Positions 35,566 through 47,551 of a stretch of DNA of 64,000 bases are shown here, piece by piece (the first letter of the stretch is position 1; each line of letters begins with the position of its first letter). The notes under the pieces are model-generated. The model did not search any database. It had not been told where the DNA came from and was given only the letters and a program-made list of their open reading frames with translations. The position numbers were made by a program, and so were the translations under genes. Origin of the DNA: Dipylidium caninum (Eukaryota > Platyhelminthes > Cestoda > Cyclophyllidea > Dipylidiidae); assembly GCA_017562135.1 (NCBI GenBank), contig QEYB01000003.1, positions 248,001-312,000 on the forward strand, in the 5' to 3' direction.

Positions 35566-38500
35566 TCAGACAGTCCTCACCTTGTCGCCCATGGTGACGG
35601 CCATCCCCTGGGTCTTGGCACGAATGCGAACGTGACCGGAGACGGGAGCATCGTCCGTTGACTTTTCAAGGCAGAGATTACCCAACACGTGTTCACCGAA
35701 AATCGAGCATGCGTAGAGTGTGGCACAGAGGAAGTTGCACTCCCCGCGCAGTGCTTCGGGAGGCGTGAGACATTTGAAGTTTGTGATCCTTGTCACGTGA
35801 TCCAGATAGGCTCGCAAATCAGTCACTTGTGTACTAACCGTCACCTATGTCGAGGCCGGAAAGAGGGGGCATTGAAGAAAAATTCCAAAATCCATAACTA
35901 ATATTCCGATAAAAAAGTTGTAAGAATTATTATCTCCCATGGTACCTTATTTTCCCAATCGAAGTCCGACCACATGGTACGAAAATCGGCGTCAGTGCAT
36001 GTTGCTGGCTGAATGTACTCAAGAATGTCTATGCGTATATCCGATAGCACTATCCAGTTGGACTCGCCAGCCGAACCTCGTGTGTCGTAAACTATATTGC
36101 CAAAGACTATTCCGTTCTCCGTAGAGGAAACCTGGGGAAAAGATAATCAAAACAAGGGTATTTAATCAGAGGCATGTGTTGAATAACCATCATAAATTCG
36201 GAACCCCAGCGGAAAGAGAGCATGGACGCGAAAAGTTTGCAACACTTAACTCGATGTTGAGTATGCGTGATTAAAAAGATTTCCAACATGAGATACAGCA
36301 TATTTCTCAATTACCTTAATATTAGCACAGACATTGGCGAAATCTTGTGGGGCTAGGGTGATCGGGCGCGGTTTCTCGAGGAGCTTATGGTCTCCCAAAG
36401 TGGAGAGCTCCAAAGTGAGATTCTGAAGGATATCATTAGTCTGATTGACCAATAGAACGTCTAGAGCAATATCGAATTGATTCACACTGACAAAGGCCTC
36501 CGCGTATACGGGATCAGAGAAACCAGTGAGTTGATGTACCTGGGAAAAGGATTTTCAGAATTTGCAAAAAACAGTTGATATCCAGACTATACTCAAATCC
36601 TGTAATACAACTCCTTCACATTGACACAGCCGATTTGTTCAAAAAGCAAAAACTGGAGAAATTAGAGTAGTTATACATGTAACTACTACCTTTTAAAATT
36701 GTTGTTCTAAGAGTGGATATGGCTGCCGTTTATTGTAAAATCTAATCAGATGACATAAATAATGAGAACAATAAACCTATCACTTATAATGTAAGGTAAT
36801 ATAACATCAGGTAAAAACATGGGTGACATGCATGACACCTGAAAGTGGTCGAAGGTTACATTAATTGGGTGAAAATGGCTCTTCCAAAAGCCCACCTTTT
36901 TAAGTTTAGAAGTGGCGTAGGCATCACCAATCTTCGTTATACCCTTGATGGCACGGTTGAGAGTCAAAGTGAATTGGTCAATTTGTTCACTCTGATCTCC
37001 ACCAAGTGGTACCAGTAGCCCGAAATCGATAGGCGCGTCTACTCCGTTAGTCTCAGATGCTTTAGTAGAAGCCGCAAGGCGCCTTTTCGATTCGGCTTTG
37101 GTCTCGGCCTCTTGGATATCCAGCACGTCTTTTAAAACATTACGGCCAATTTTGTCCAGCGCTTCCATCAGGTTTGCGCGAACATCGACAAGGGCCTGAA
37201 AATAGCGCTCTCATGAAAACAAACTACTCCATGCATAGGCCCAACAGTTACTAGGCCCAGCCCATTAGAGAGTTCAAGATCAGAACTTAGCGCGACTTAC
37301 AACCAAGCATGTCCACATGCGATCAATGATGTCAGGATTGATGTGACGAGAGACAATGCCACTGTGAGCCAAATGGATCATGCTTGAGATTATGAGCATG
37401 CACTCGGCTGAAAACTTGTTCTTATTTGCAGCTGTCACGTTAGTCTCAGACTTTGACGGTATAGTAAGAAGGCGACAGAAAAGTTTAACAATGGACACAG
37501 AGACCACGGCGCCGATAATAAAATTATTGGCGAAGAGAGCTGCTTGAATCACCGGACGTTTAAAGTTGTCTGCAGACGTGGTCTCGGACCCTGCAACATT
37601 AGAATTTAGAATAAAAAATTGTAAAGAAAAAGAAAAACAAATAAAGTAGGGCCAGTCATTTACCAATTACGTAGGGAGCTTTGCGAACTTGGAAAGAGAA
37701 AAATAAAAAGAACTACTTAAAAACCACCTACGGATAGTGAGTGCGGTTTGCGTAGCGTATGCGCCGTCAGCAGTAACCCTTTTAACCAAAGTCTCCACAG
37801 GCGCGTCGAGGTCTTGAGTACTACTGCTCTCCGGATGTTCCTCGTTTACCACAGTGTTTTCACACGTAATTCGAGACATTTCCCTTTGAACCAGCGGAAG
37901 TGGACCTATACACTGATTGTTGACAAGAAGTAGTTAGAAGTAAAATCTAAGTGGGATTAAATATTAGCAAAAGGATACTCACTTGATGGATAACCTGCAT
38001 GCATTGGAATATTTCTGATGCATCTGTGGAGAATTCACCACAGAGCCAAATAAGATTTCGCAAAACATCAAACCCAGCAACAGAAGGAAGAAATTGAAAC
38101 ACTTTTTCTAAAATAAGACCCTTGTACTGAGGATGCTTGAAGGCAGCATCTCGTAAAAATCGACAAATTTCTATTGTTCCCATTGAATCCTGTAGTTCTG
38201 CATAGGTAAGAGCCTATTAAGAATACAGTTCATTAAAATTCCCCCTATGTCAAATTTAATACAACTTCACGTTTATTAGACTATGTTACAATAAAAACAC
38301 AAACTTACGTCACATAGTGTAGGGAGAATAGCAGGTAGGCAATTAGGGAACTTCATACAAATAGCTCGGATAGACCAAACTAACGCATGTCTATAGATAT
38401 CATCATCGGTACAAGTTGCCTTGCTCACAAATCCACTGTTGTTTTCTGCGGTAGGTGTGACACAGAAGCACTGGAAGTGAAAGAACTTATTTTGATCAGC

Positions 38501-39741
38501 TCCTTCCGCAAGAAGCCGATCAAATCATCTACTGTTCTTGTAGTGACCAAATCAACAATCAATTCGAGAGCCTTTTTCTTTACTTCCACATCGGAAGCAT
38601 CTTCCAAGAGAACAAAGAGAATCAAGGAAAGTTATCGACAACACATTAATTTACTGGAAAGCAATTAACTAAATAAACAATTTTATGAACTGAACAATAC
38701 TCTAGAGAAATATATACTAAATTGGTGTCAAACAACAACTGAAGAAACATACTTAGAATTCTGACAATATCCATCACTAGATCCTGCAGAATCTTCTCAT
38801 GCCGAGTTCGTAAATCGATTAAACTGTTCAGAATTACTAGTTTGGCATTGTTGTCTGACTCCTTTAAAATAAGATCAATGTAACAACTAGCTGAAGATCG
38901 AATAGCTGGAGAAGCTCCGCTAAGTGTAATCAGTGTAGTTGCCGCCTCGTATCGCACAGAAGAGCTCGTCGAATTTTAGCAGAGAAAAGACACAGCGTAT
39001 AAACTTCAATTTGTCAGAGGGATGAGACCGAAAAACTTTGTGAATCAATTCAACAACAACCAACTGCATTGTCTCACTGAATGTCTCCACGGAATCAATA
39101 CAGCTTGAGAGATACTGTACAGCAGTGTCTTGACTAACGTGTAGTAACATAAGAAAAGCATTTCGTTTGCAGGATGGGTCCTGTTCCTCCTCAAGATAAT
39201 TAAGCATCCGTTCAGGGGCATCAGGGATGAGATGTTCAAAGTTCTTATAAATTGTAAAAACGGCAAGAACAGCATTTCGACGGACGTACGCATGACGGTG
39301 CTCAAGACACTGAAGTATGGACGGCATGAGAGGTTCAATAAGTTCTGGTTCCTTCAACTTGCATAAAAATCGCAGCGTACACCCACGTACATATTCGTTA
39401 GGATGCTGAAGATCACGACGATAAGCGTCACAGACAAGAATCATTTCATTTAACAATTTCCCATCTGTCGAGTATTTCGGAGCAACCTCCCAAAACAAAT
39501 GAAGTAACTTTTTGATGATATGATCGTTTGATGGCATAACAAAACGTATAACAATCATCAAAAGATCGCGATACTTTTCGCCATTAACTGAATTACGGAT
39601 AAGTTCTTTAAGTGCTTCGCGCTTAATAACCAAGTTTTCACTTTGAAGATCTTCGCGCAACTTTTGTTCCCCATACCGTTTACTCTCGTTAGTGAGTGAG
39701 ACTAGAGTATAGCATGCGACCTCCGCACCTGCGTTTGTCAT
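35566..39741 (-). CDS. COPB1: Coatomer subunit beta (beta-COP)
   Basis: Subunit of the COPI coat driving Golgi-to-ER and intra-Golgi transport, with adaptor-like HEAT repeats and a C-terminal appendage. Exons: 39741-38753, 38600-38309, 38213-37983, 37912-37732, 37590-37301, 37195-36896, 36539-36315, 36131-35946, 35844-35566. Landmarks: [29 protein letters not shown] segment ([15 protein letters not shown]); [106 protein letters not shown] near the end. The whole protein is present. Two one-base breaks interrupt the frame: an extra base near 38972-38977 (between SLLK and [10 protein letters not shown]) and an apparent missing base near 38450-38475. The rest is so well conserved that I read these as assembly errors, not decay. 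Confidence 0.95.
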
Positions 39742-41053
39742 TTCACCTGGTAAAGAGAGATAAAAATAGGTTTATGCGAATATGAGACAACACGGAATAA
39801 TATAAATCGCAGTAGATAAAATACGTATAACACAATTGGAATAGATTTAAATTGCAATAAAATCAGAAATACGCTTCCAGGAAACTAAGAAACGGAAGTA
39901 CTGAGAAGTTCTCCCAAGTGAGGCGAAAGTCTTCAAGGCGTTTGTCAGACACCACCGAAAGATTTTCGCAAATAAATGCCTTATACACAATTCGACAAAA
40001 AAATAATCAAAAGCTCCAGTGAAATATTGAGGATAAGCCCTAGCGAAATATTCGAAAAACGTAAATTAGCTCTTATAAATACATGACCAAATATTATCGT
40101 CGTCTCACGAGTCAATGGAAAGAAACAGAGGGCCTAGTTAGCTGCATGGTTACATTTGCATACGCATAAAGCACGCCAAAAGCATTTCTTTAATACACTG
40201 AGTTAACTTCGTACCAATGACGGTTACGAAAATGACACGTCGAAAGTCGGTGTATTGGGCAATCTAACAACGCGGTTTCAACACATCACTTTAAACAACA
40301 TAGCAATACCACTTTTCCGGTCACACAATGAGAGTCTAATTCTGTGCGACCATCCATTCCAAAATTTTTATTCTTTGCAAATAATTTGTTATGGGTAAGT
40401 TATTGGAATGCAGCAACTCACACTTGAAGCCTTCCTAGTCTAAGTATTAGCTTTTGTCAAGACTTAATATGATCAGTCTAACCAATTAACAGGCAAGAAA
40501 GACGTCCTTGTTACAAATGACGGTATGATGCGATTATAAACAAAATAAATAAATGAACCCAATGCGGACACGTATCTGTATAAAGGGGCCGAGGTAGAAC
40601 AAACTTCCTTACTGAGGGAGAATTGTATTTAAAAATCTTCTCATCATTAGCTCCCTCACTCCACTACATTATTCAACTACGCGCAACCTATTTTCCCTCT
40701 AAAAATTGTGCTACTTCAACGTATCCAAGTCAAGTAATAGTACGCGGAATTGTGGATCAACCAATGGAGGTGAATATTAAGAGGACCAAGACCCCATTAC
40801 AAAAACAAAGGATATCGAAGCCCAGAACAAATACCACCCAATTGCATTTTTCGAGCATTCTACGAGAAAAAAAAGCATTGAGCGCCGCATTGTTCAACAC
40901 AATCAGCACTTTGATACGCCGATGCCTCATCTCAGTTAGTCACAAGCTACACCTGCGATCAATCAATACTTACTTAAGTACCAAATATGTCACAAATCCG
41001 AAGATATGAAACTCACCAGTGGTTAACTACTACACCGCAAATGCACGACAAAG
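39742..41053. other. No gene recognised
   Basis: Upstream region of COPB1 (minus) and 3' flank of the DEAD-box gene. A plus-strand frame at 40623-41009 (128 codons) has no recognisable domain. Confidence 0.5.
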
Positions 41054-41059
41054 TTTATT
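41054..41059 (-). other. Poly(A) signal of DEAD-box gene
   Basis: AATAAA on the minus strand (TTTATT on plus), 29 nt past the stop codon at 41089-41091. Confidence 0.7.
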
Positions 41060-41088
41060 GTTATAAACTCGAGTCTGTACATGATAGG

Positions 41089-43645
41089 CTACACTGACCC
41101 TTTACCACTTTTCCTTTCACGCCATAGTAACGGCTTTTTATCCTTTGGATACCGATTTTTCAGACGCTGTGGAGGACAGGGGAGCATCTTATGGAAGGGG
41201 CGAAAATTGTCTGATTCCTCTTCATTTGTGTTGATGAGATCCCACTTTGCGGCATCCAAAAATTCTTTCGGAAGGCGAAGTGGATTATCACTAAGACGAC
41301 AAATACCACGAGCAACCCCCTGCAAGTGCCTATTATCGCCAATGTTGTTCGAGCCAACAAGGGTGATGGCGTGGCCTGCTCGACCCATTCTTCCAGTTCG
41401 GCCGATTCGGTGAACGTATTCGTCAAGTCCTAGTGGGAGGCCGAAGTTAATGACCGCGTCCAAGCCGGGAAAGTCCATTCCTCGTGCCACAACCTGAAAT
41501 AATCAAGGCAGCCATAACATTTCTTATACTTCTTATGTAAGATTTCCGATTACCTGTGATTTTAGACATAAAGGTAAATTAATTGAGAATTCAATAAATG
41601 CAGAACTCAGTTGTTTTATAATAACCAAAAGTATCATTAATCCATCAGAAAATTATGTCCATATCGATTTAAAAATCGTTAAATAGACGTCATACAGAGG
41701 TTGCCACAAGTATGTTGGCCTTCCCATCTCGAAATAGATTAACACTGTGGTTACGTCGTTCCTGGGATCGATCACCGTGGATGCAAACCGATTTGAAGCT
41801 CTGTTTCAGCAGAGACCGGTCTACCTGTTCAACTTCTCGTTTAGTATTACAAAAGATTAAGAAGCGCGGCTTGCAGTCAGCAGTACCAGGCCGCAAATCT
41901 TCCTCAGCATATTTATCTACAAGACAGAAACCAAGTTAAAAATGAAAAAGTTAGCAATAAAGTGAAATCGAGAAATGTGGCTACAACGAATACATACTGA
42001 AAATGGTTGAATTAAGAATGGTGACAAGACGATCAATCATATTTTCCGAAAACCCTCTCCTTCCATTATGCTCCTCCACCCATTCCACTTCTTGCAAAAT
42101 TTCTTTCGGCACAGTAGCGCTAAGGTGCTTGAAAGCATCTTCGCCGGAACGCCGAAGTCGTTTAACGGCTTGGCCCCAAGCAGGCACGAGTAGTTCATCG
42201 GTACTGAGATTACCAGCACTGCTACATTTGCTGTTGGGTACAATGTTGAGGGAGATGCAACGGGGTCCACGAAGAAAATCACGGGCTAGTAAAGCAACAC
42301 TCGGAGGAAAAGTGGCGCTGAACAAAGCTGTTTGTCGGCCATCGTGGGATGGCATACCGTATTTGTGCGATTCGATAATTTTTCGTAGTTGCGGTTCAAA
42401 GCCCATATCAAGAAGACGATCTGCCTCATCTATGATCAAGTTCCTAGAAACGCAGCCAGTGATTAAAGGAAACATTAAACCTATACAAAAGCAAAGCATT
42501 ATGAATCTAAATTTTTGTTCCGATAAGATCAACTGTAAAACAGTAAAAACTTATGTTTGGGATAGCAGATCCAAGAAACTCTTACTTTCGATAAAAACGT
42601 GAACGAAATCAAAAGGGTATACATAACATGTATTGAATGCATACCTGCAAAACGAAAGGTTGAGAAGACGCTGTTCTAAAAAGTCAATAAGTCTGCCGGG
42701 AGTTGCAACAATCATGTGACACCCTCGTCTCAATTCCAACATTTGCCTATTAGGTTTCTCGCCTCCGTATAGGGCAACAGGACGTACATTAGTTCGGTAA
42801 CAGAGCTAAAATGAAAAAAAAAAAAACAGTATTCATCATCTTATGTCTCCTAGATAAGATGAATATTTAAATAGCGCATATTGGATAATGTACAGAAAAT
42901 ATTACCTTGCTGGCTTCGAGTCGAATTTGATGAACCAATTCACGAGTTGGCACAAGGATAAGCGCGGAAGGAAATTGGACCTTGTAATCACTGTTTACCT
43001 TCAGAAAACAAATAATTTCTGTAAGGACGAATAAAGGGGTTACTGGGAAAAATAAGAGTAACTTACAAGAGCGGTCATGGAGTCTGAAGGATAAGTACAC
43101 ATGATTCGATGGAGTAGGGGTAAAAGATAAGCAATGGTCTTCCCTGATCCAGTTTGTGCAGCCGCCATAAGATCATAGATCCCAACATTGTCAAAATTCT
43201 TGATTTCCGTAGGATTAGCCAATAACAATGGAATTGTGTGAACTTGAACTGGCGTCAACTCAAAAATATTCAGGTGTGAGATATTGTGGATTAGTTTATA
43301 ATCTAAGGGAAGATCGACAAACTAAAAAATGTAGCATAAGGTTGGTAAATGGTATACACCGAATACTATGTTAAAAAGACACCCACTTTATCATAAGTTG
43401 CGTAAGACAGATTTTCGTCGACAGGTTTGCCAGATAAATGGGCAATCCCAGAAGATATTTGTTTTGCGACAACATCGACTGATCTCTTTGGAAATAATTT
43501 CAACTCTAAGTTCTCGTTTGGCGGACGCTGAAATGACCACAGGGAGGGAGGAAAATATCCCGGTGTTTCAAAAGAAGCGTTATGTGTTCCACCAAAGATC
43601 GATACTTGTGGTGAGTTAGCATTGTCGCGATTGAATTTGCTTACG
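41089..43645 (-). CDS. DEAD-box RNA helicase, DDX3/PL10/Vasa subfamily
   Basis: ATP-dependent RNA helicase. Seven exons: 43645-43387, 43321-43067, 42998-42906, 42805-42645, 42443-41998, 41916-41696, 41493-41089; all phases close, so there is no frame break. Motifs in order: Q motif ([11 protein letters not shown]), I ([10 protein letters not shown]), Ia ([14 protein letters not shown]), GG (LYGGEKP), Ib (VATPGRL), II ([20 protein letters not shown]), III (FSATFP), IV ([11 protein letters not shown]), the IHGDRSQ block, V ([22 protein letters not shown]), VI ([13 protein letters not shown]). The upstream exon carries [13 protein letters not shown], matching the segment before the DDX3 core. 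Compared with DDX3, about 35-40 extra residues lie between motif III and VEWVEE (42.04-42.21 kb). The N-terminal exon(s) with the start were not found. Flatworms use several PL10/Vasa-like paralogues in germ and stem cells; which this is cannot be decided by eye. Confidence 0.92.
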
Positions 43646-45206
43646 CTAAAAGTCTTGAGATAACCACAGTTACTACCTTTGCGGTGTATTTGAAGTAAAC
43701 CACCTTGCCCAACGGGCTAAAACAGGACGCATGCTGAAGTATCTGGCTCTAAACCAAACACCGATGCGGTAGCGATGTGCAGTGTGGCGCCAATAACTGA
43801 CAACCATATTCATTCCACAAATTTTCCGCCGAAAAATAAAATCATTTGCATGTTGTCAGTGATTTGTTTTGAAGGCCATGGCATCCTTTTTGGGTCTGAC
43901 TTTTGAATCCATTAGACACTATCCTAAGCAAAACATCTGGCAGAACAGCCATTATCCCTCAAATAACCAAACACCACAACATTGTAATGTAATTTAAAAC
44001 ATTTTCCCCGCGTTACAACGAAAGATGCGCTACGTCCCAAAAATTTCTCACAGGCCGTGAATGAAAATATAAACGAACTTTAACAGGTCGTTATATTAAT
44101 GACAATATGACGACATAGATTGCTATGATGTTACCGCAATACAACGACATTCCCCTAGTTACAGGCCGCTCATTTTCTAGACTCACGACTTTCTGCTATT
44201 CGTTTCAAGGCTTCAGCTGACCTTTTTGAGGGTCAGTTGTCCCTTTCTATTTTATTCATTTTCTCTGATGATATTGTCAAACGCACCCCAGCATCCAATT
44301 AACCAATCGCACTCGGCCCTTGTTGCCTGCTTGTGTTCCTGTGATAAAGCTCTGTGTAGCTATCTCGCATTTCCGTGATTTTGAATAACCTCGTAAACGT
44401 GCCTCAGTTCGCATAAGGTCTCAGTTGTGTGATTTCTTGCTCTAAGCTTTTGCCGGTCCGTTTTGCACCCGTAATACTTTTATCTTTATAAGTTTGTCGT
44501 AATTTCTAGTCTTTCAACTTGCACTTTCTGCGCCATGACATATTCTTTTACTCCAAAATGGCGTTTTACCTCATTTGTTATTAATGATAGGTACATGCGA
44601 AAAGTATATAAATTGGCATTCGCTTACATCTCCCCTATGTTGGCTGTCTATTACACGCTCATTTTGTAATGTAATTTGGCGTTATTTGAGCCTTAGCTTG
44701 TAACAATATGAAGTGTTCGAGTGATGTCCATATGTGTTTTGGTATCCTTTAGCCGTTAATTTTCCTATATCCGCTCAGCATCAAATCGCTATTTTGATAT
44801 ATACTTGATTCGTGATTAGACTTTGATAAATCCGCGACTCATGAACACTGCGTTATAATCGACTTCCCTAGTTTTTCTTTCTAAATTTTAAGATGATTTC
44901 GAGCTTTGTTTCTGGATCTTGGCTTTCCATCGTTCATGGTGTGGCTTCGTCTTTGTTATTGTTTATGCATCGCGCGTTGTTTTGGAATATCAACGTTTTG
45001 GTAATTGCATCGTTTTCATATTTAATTCCATTTAGTTTGATGGGCCTCTTTGGATCACATTTGCTGAATGCATATTTACGATCCTCGCCTGCCTTATTCG
45101 ATTGAGGTCTAGTCAATTTTCCATTATCCGTAGCTTAAAGCAAGGGATTTTTGTTGCAGCTAAGGAGCACTCCTTGGTAATATAATCTTTGTGTTTACTC
45201 TCCCAG
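43646..45206. other. Divergent upstream region, missing 5' exons
   Basis: Should contain the N-terminal exons of the DEAD-box gene (minus) and of the SLC35C1-like gene (plus), plus their promoters. A plus frame at 44893-45105 encodes a hydrophobic peptide ending HLLNAYLRSSPALFD, which vaguely resembles the N-terminal part of nucleotide-sugar transporters, but the following exon expected there cannot be fitted before 45207. Confidence 0.4.
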
Positions 45207-47551
45207 AGTGTCCACCTCCCTCTATCATTTTCTCTAATGATAATCTCCAACAACTTATGTCTTTATTACATGGATTTACCTATGTATTTCGTTGCGCGTT
45301 CCATGATGGTCCCAATCAACTTGGTAAGTTACCTTTCGTCGTGTCGTGACTCTTATATTGTTTCTAACCCTACTTCATAATATTAAATTTTCATAATCCT
45401 AGGCAGATTTATAGATATGACTTTTTCTAATAGTCATGATACCTTCTTTTATCCTGATGGAAAAGAATTGGTCCTTTCCCCTTCGGCAGTTTGTGCATAT
45501 GTGTTCAGTCATTTTTTTCATTAGGTGTATTTTATTCATTTTTTATTTTTCAGATATTTACGTATCGTCGTCAGCCACCAAATAATTGCGTTGGTTTTAT
45601 TTTGGGTTCTCTCTTGGTTATCGTCGGCTATGTCGCCACACTTTTTGAGGAGAACTTGACCAGTAAGCCTTGTGCATTATATTTTTCTCATTTTTACCTG
45701 TTCGAGTTTTAGTTAGATTGGATTTTTCCCACATATATACTCTTAGCTAATTTCGCAAAAGTAAACCATCGACTAAACTCGCGACATTTTTTTATCTTTT
45801 CTTTCATCGCCTTCATTGTTCGATTTCTTATTGTATTTACCCATGGAACTCAAATTTATGTCATAAGTAACATTGCTACTCTATCTACTCTCAGATTAAC
45901 CTTTTATTCCCCTAATACGCTTGTCGAAGCATCAGATCACTTTTCAGTAATGCCCACATTGATAGTCACTTTGGCGAGAATGTGGACACGACATAATCTT
46001 GTAGTCTCAACCTTGCTGAACCTATATATTCACTTTCTTCCATCAAATTTCTTTTTAGTTTCTTATTTTGCTTGTTTGGGTAGTCAAACTGTTTAAGTAA
46101 CTGCTGAGCAAGTGTTTTCTAATTTCTTATATTCTGAGATGATAATATTTATGGAGTAATAGTTTAACTTACATGTAGTATCTACATAATAATAACTTTC
46201 ATGGGGATCTTCTTGTTTATTTTTATATTGGCTTTTGATATTCGATTTAATTGTTCAGCTTATCGCACCCTAATCTCCGTTATTCACTAAAAGTTATACT
46301 TGATAATTGTAAGGTGCCCTTTTAGGACTTTCTTTCGAAGTGTTAGATAAGTAGGCAATGGAACTTTTTCCTACCATGCGTCTTGGTTGTTTGTTGATAC
46401 CCGTTTATTACGGTTTGTTTGAATTTAATTTCTTTTAAGATCTGCTCGTTGTCGAAGGTATTGTCTTTGGCATTCTCTCCTCCCTGTTTACTGTCATCTA
46501 CTACAGCGGGGCGGGTCGCCTTACGCCTGGCAATAATCATGACGTTCATTTTAAACAAGTTTACGTGAACAACGTCGTTTGCAGCTTTATTACAATCGTC
46601 GCTATTGCTTTTACAGAAACTTTGGAAATTACTTTTATCCCCTACTCATTATGGTAAGTTACTTGAACTTGAAATATGAATTCTTAAATGCATTTATTTC
46701 TTCGCTAATTTCAATACTAGTCACTTCTTTTCACCAGTTAAATATCGCTGTCTCAAGGTACCTCGAACTCATTTGGTCAGTGTAATCTGTCCTATTCGGT
46801 TTTTTTTTTTCTTAAAAAGATAAATACCCGAGTAGGCGACAAGTTAATTATCTGAGTAGGCCCTCTCTTATTCGTCGATTTTAATTGTTAGAAATCTACT
46901 TTGAGTCATGAGATACGATTTTTTGTGTTAGAGGTAGGGTACTTGATTACCACCCTCATTCATTTTTCGATAAATGTGATACTGACTTGTGCTTGTGCTA
47001 GATTTTGTTTCGGCTTTTGTGTGTATTCCTGAAACTTGTGCTCTTCATGAGTTTGCTCCGCATTGTTGTCGATACTTCTTGATTTAATGTATCGAATTAA
47101 GGGGTTCATTAAGTTCATTCTCATATCCTTGCATATTTCCGTATTCACTGGACGAAAAATTTTCCAAATTCGACAATTACCACTCTCGAATGTTTATGTA
47201 ATTATTTCATTTTTCTCTCTGTATAGCATGGAAACGTTACTCTTTTGGTTGTTGATTGTTCTGAGCTGTGTTACGTCATCCTTTCTGGGTATGGTTGTGC
47301 TGCGTGAGGTCACAGCATACCCAACGAGTAGGCGCGAGTTTATTGGCCTGGTGCGATCCCTCCTCCAAACTATTTTGGCTGTGATCGTTTTCCAAGTCTA
47401 CACAACGGGCTTCTGGTGGGCAGGTGTGCTACTTACTGCATTCGGAACTGCCATTTACTGGAAGGCCTACATGACCTACGGTAACGAAGTCTCCAACGCA
47501 AACGGTGTGGTCAAGGACAGTCTCCCACTTATCAATAACTTGGCTGATTGA
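45207..47551 (+). CDS. SLC35C1: GDP-fucose transporter-like protein (SLC35C1 family, 5' part missing)
   Basis: Golgi nucleotide-sugar transporter. Four exons with matching phases: 45207-45323, 45554-45662, 46440-46653, 47227-47551 (39 + 36 + 71 + 109 codons counting split ones). The first gives SVHLPLSFSLMIISNNLCLY then VARSMMVPINL, which parallels the LPLSVVFVGMITFNNLCL and VGRSL region of SLC35C1. The second gives GFILGSLLVIVGYV; the third VEGIVFGILSSLFTVIYY and NNVVCSFITIVAIAF (the GTVFG...NAIY...YNN region); the fourth the last helices with LVRSLLQTILAVIVFQ in place of the conserved GTAKACAQTVLAVL. Thus the transport pore helices are present, but the first roughly 90 residues are upstream and unlocated. 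The C-terminal tail is short (LINNLAD). Substrate GDP-fucose is inferred by family only; the divergent last-helix signature could mean a different sugar. Confidence 0.75.
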
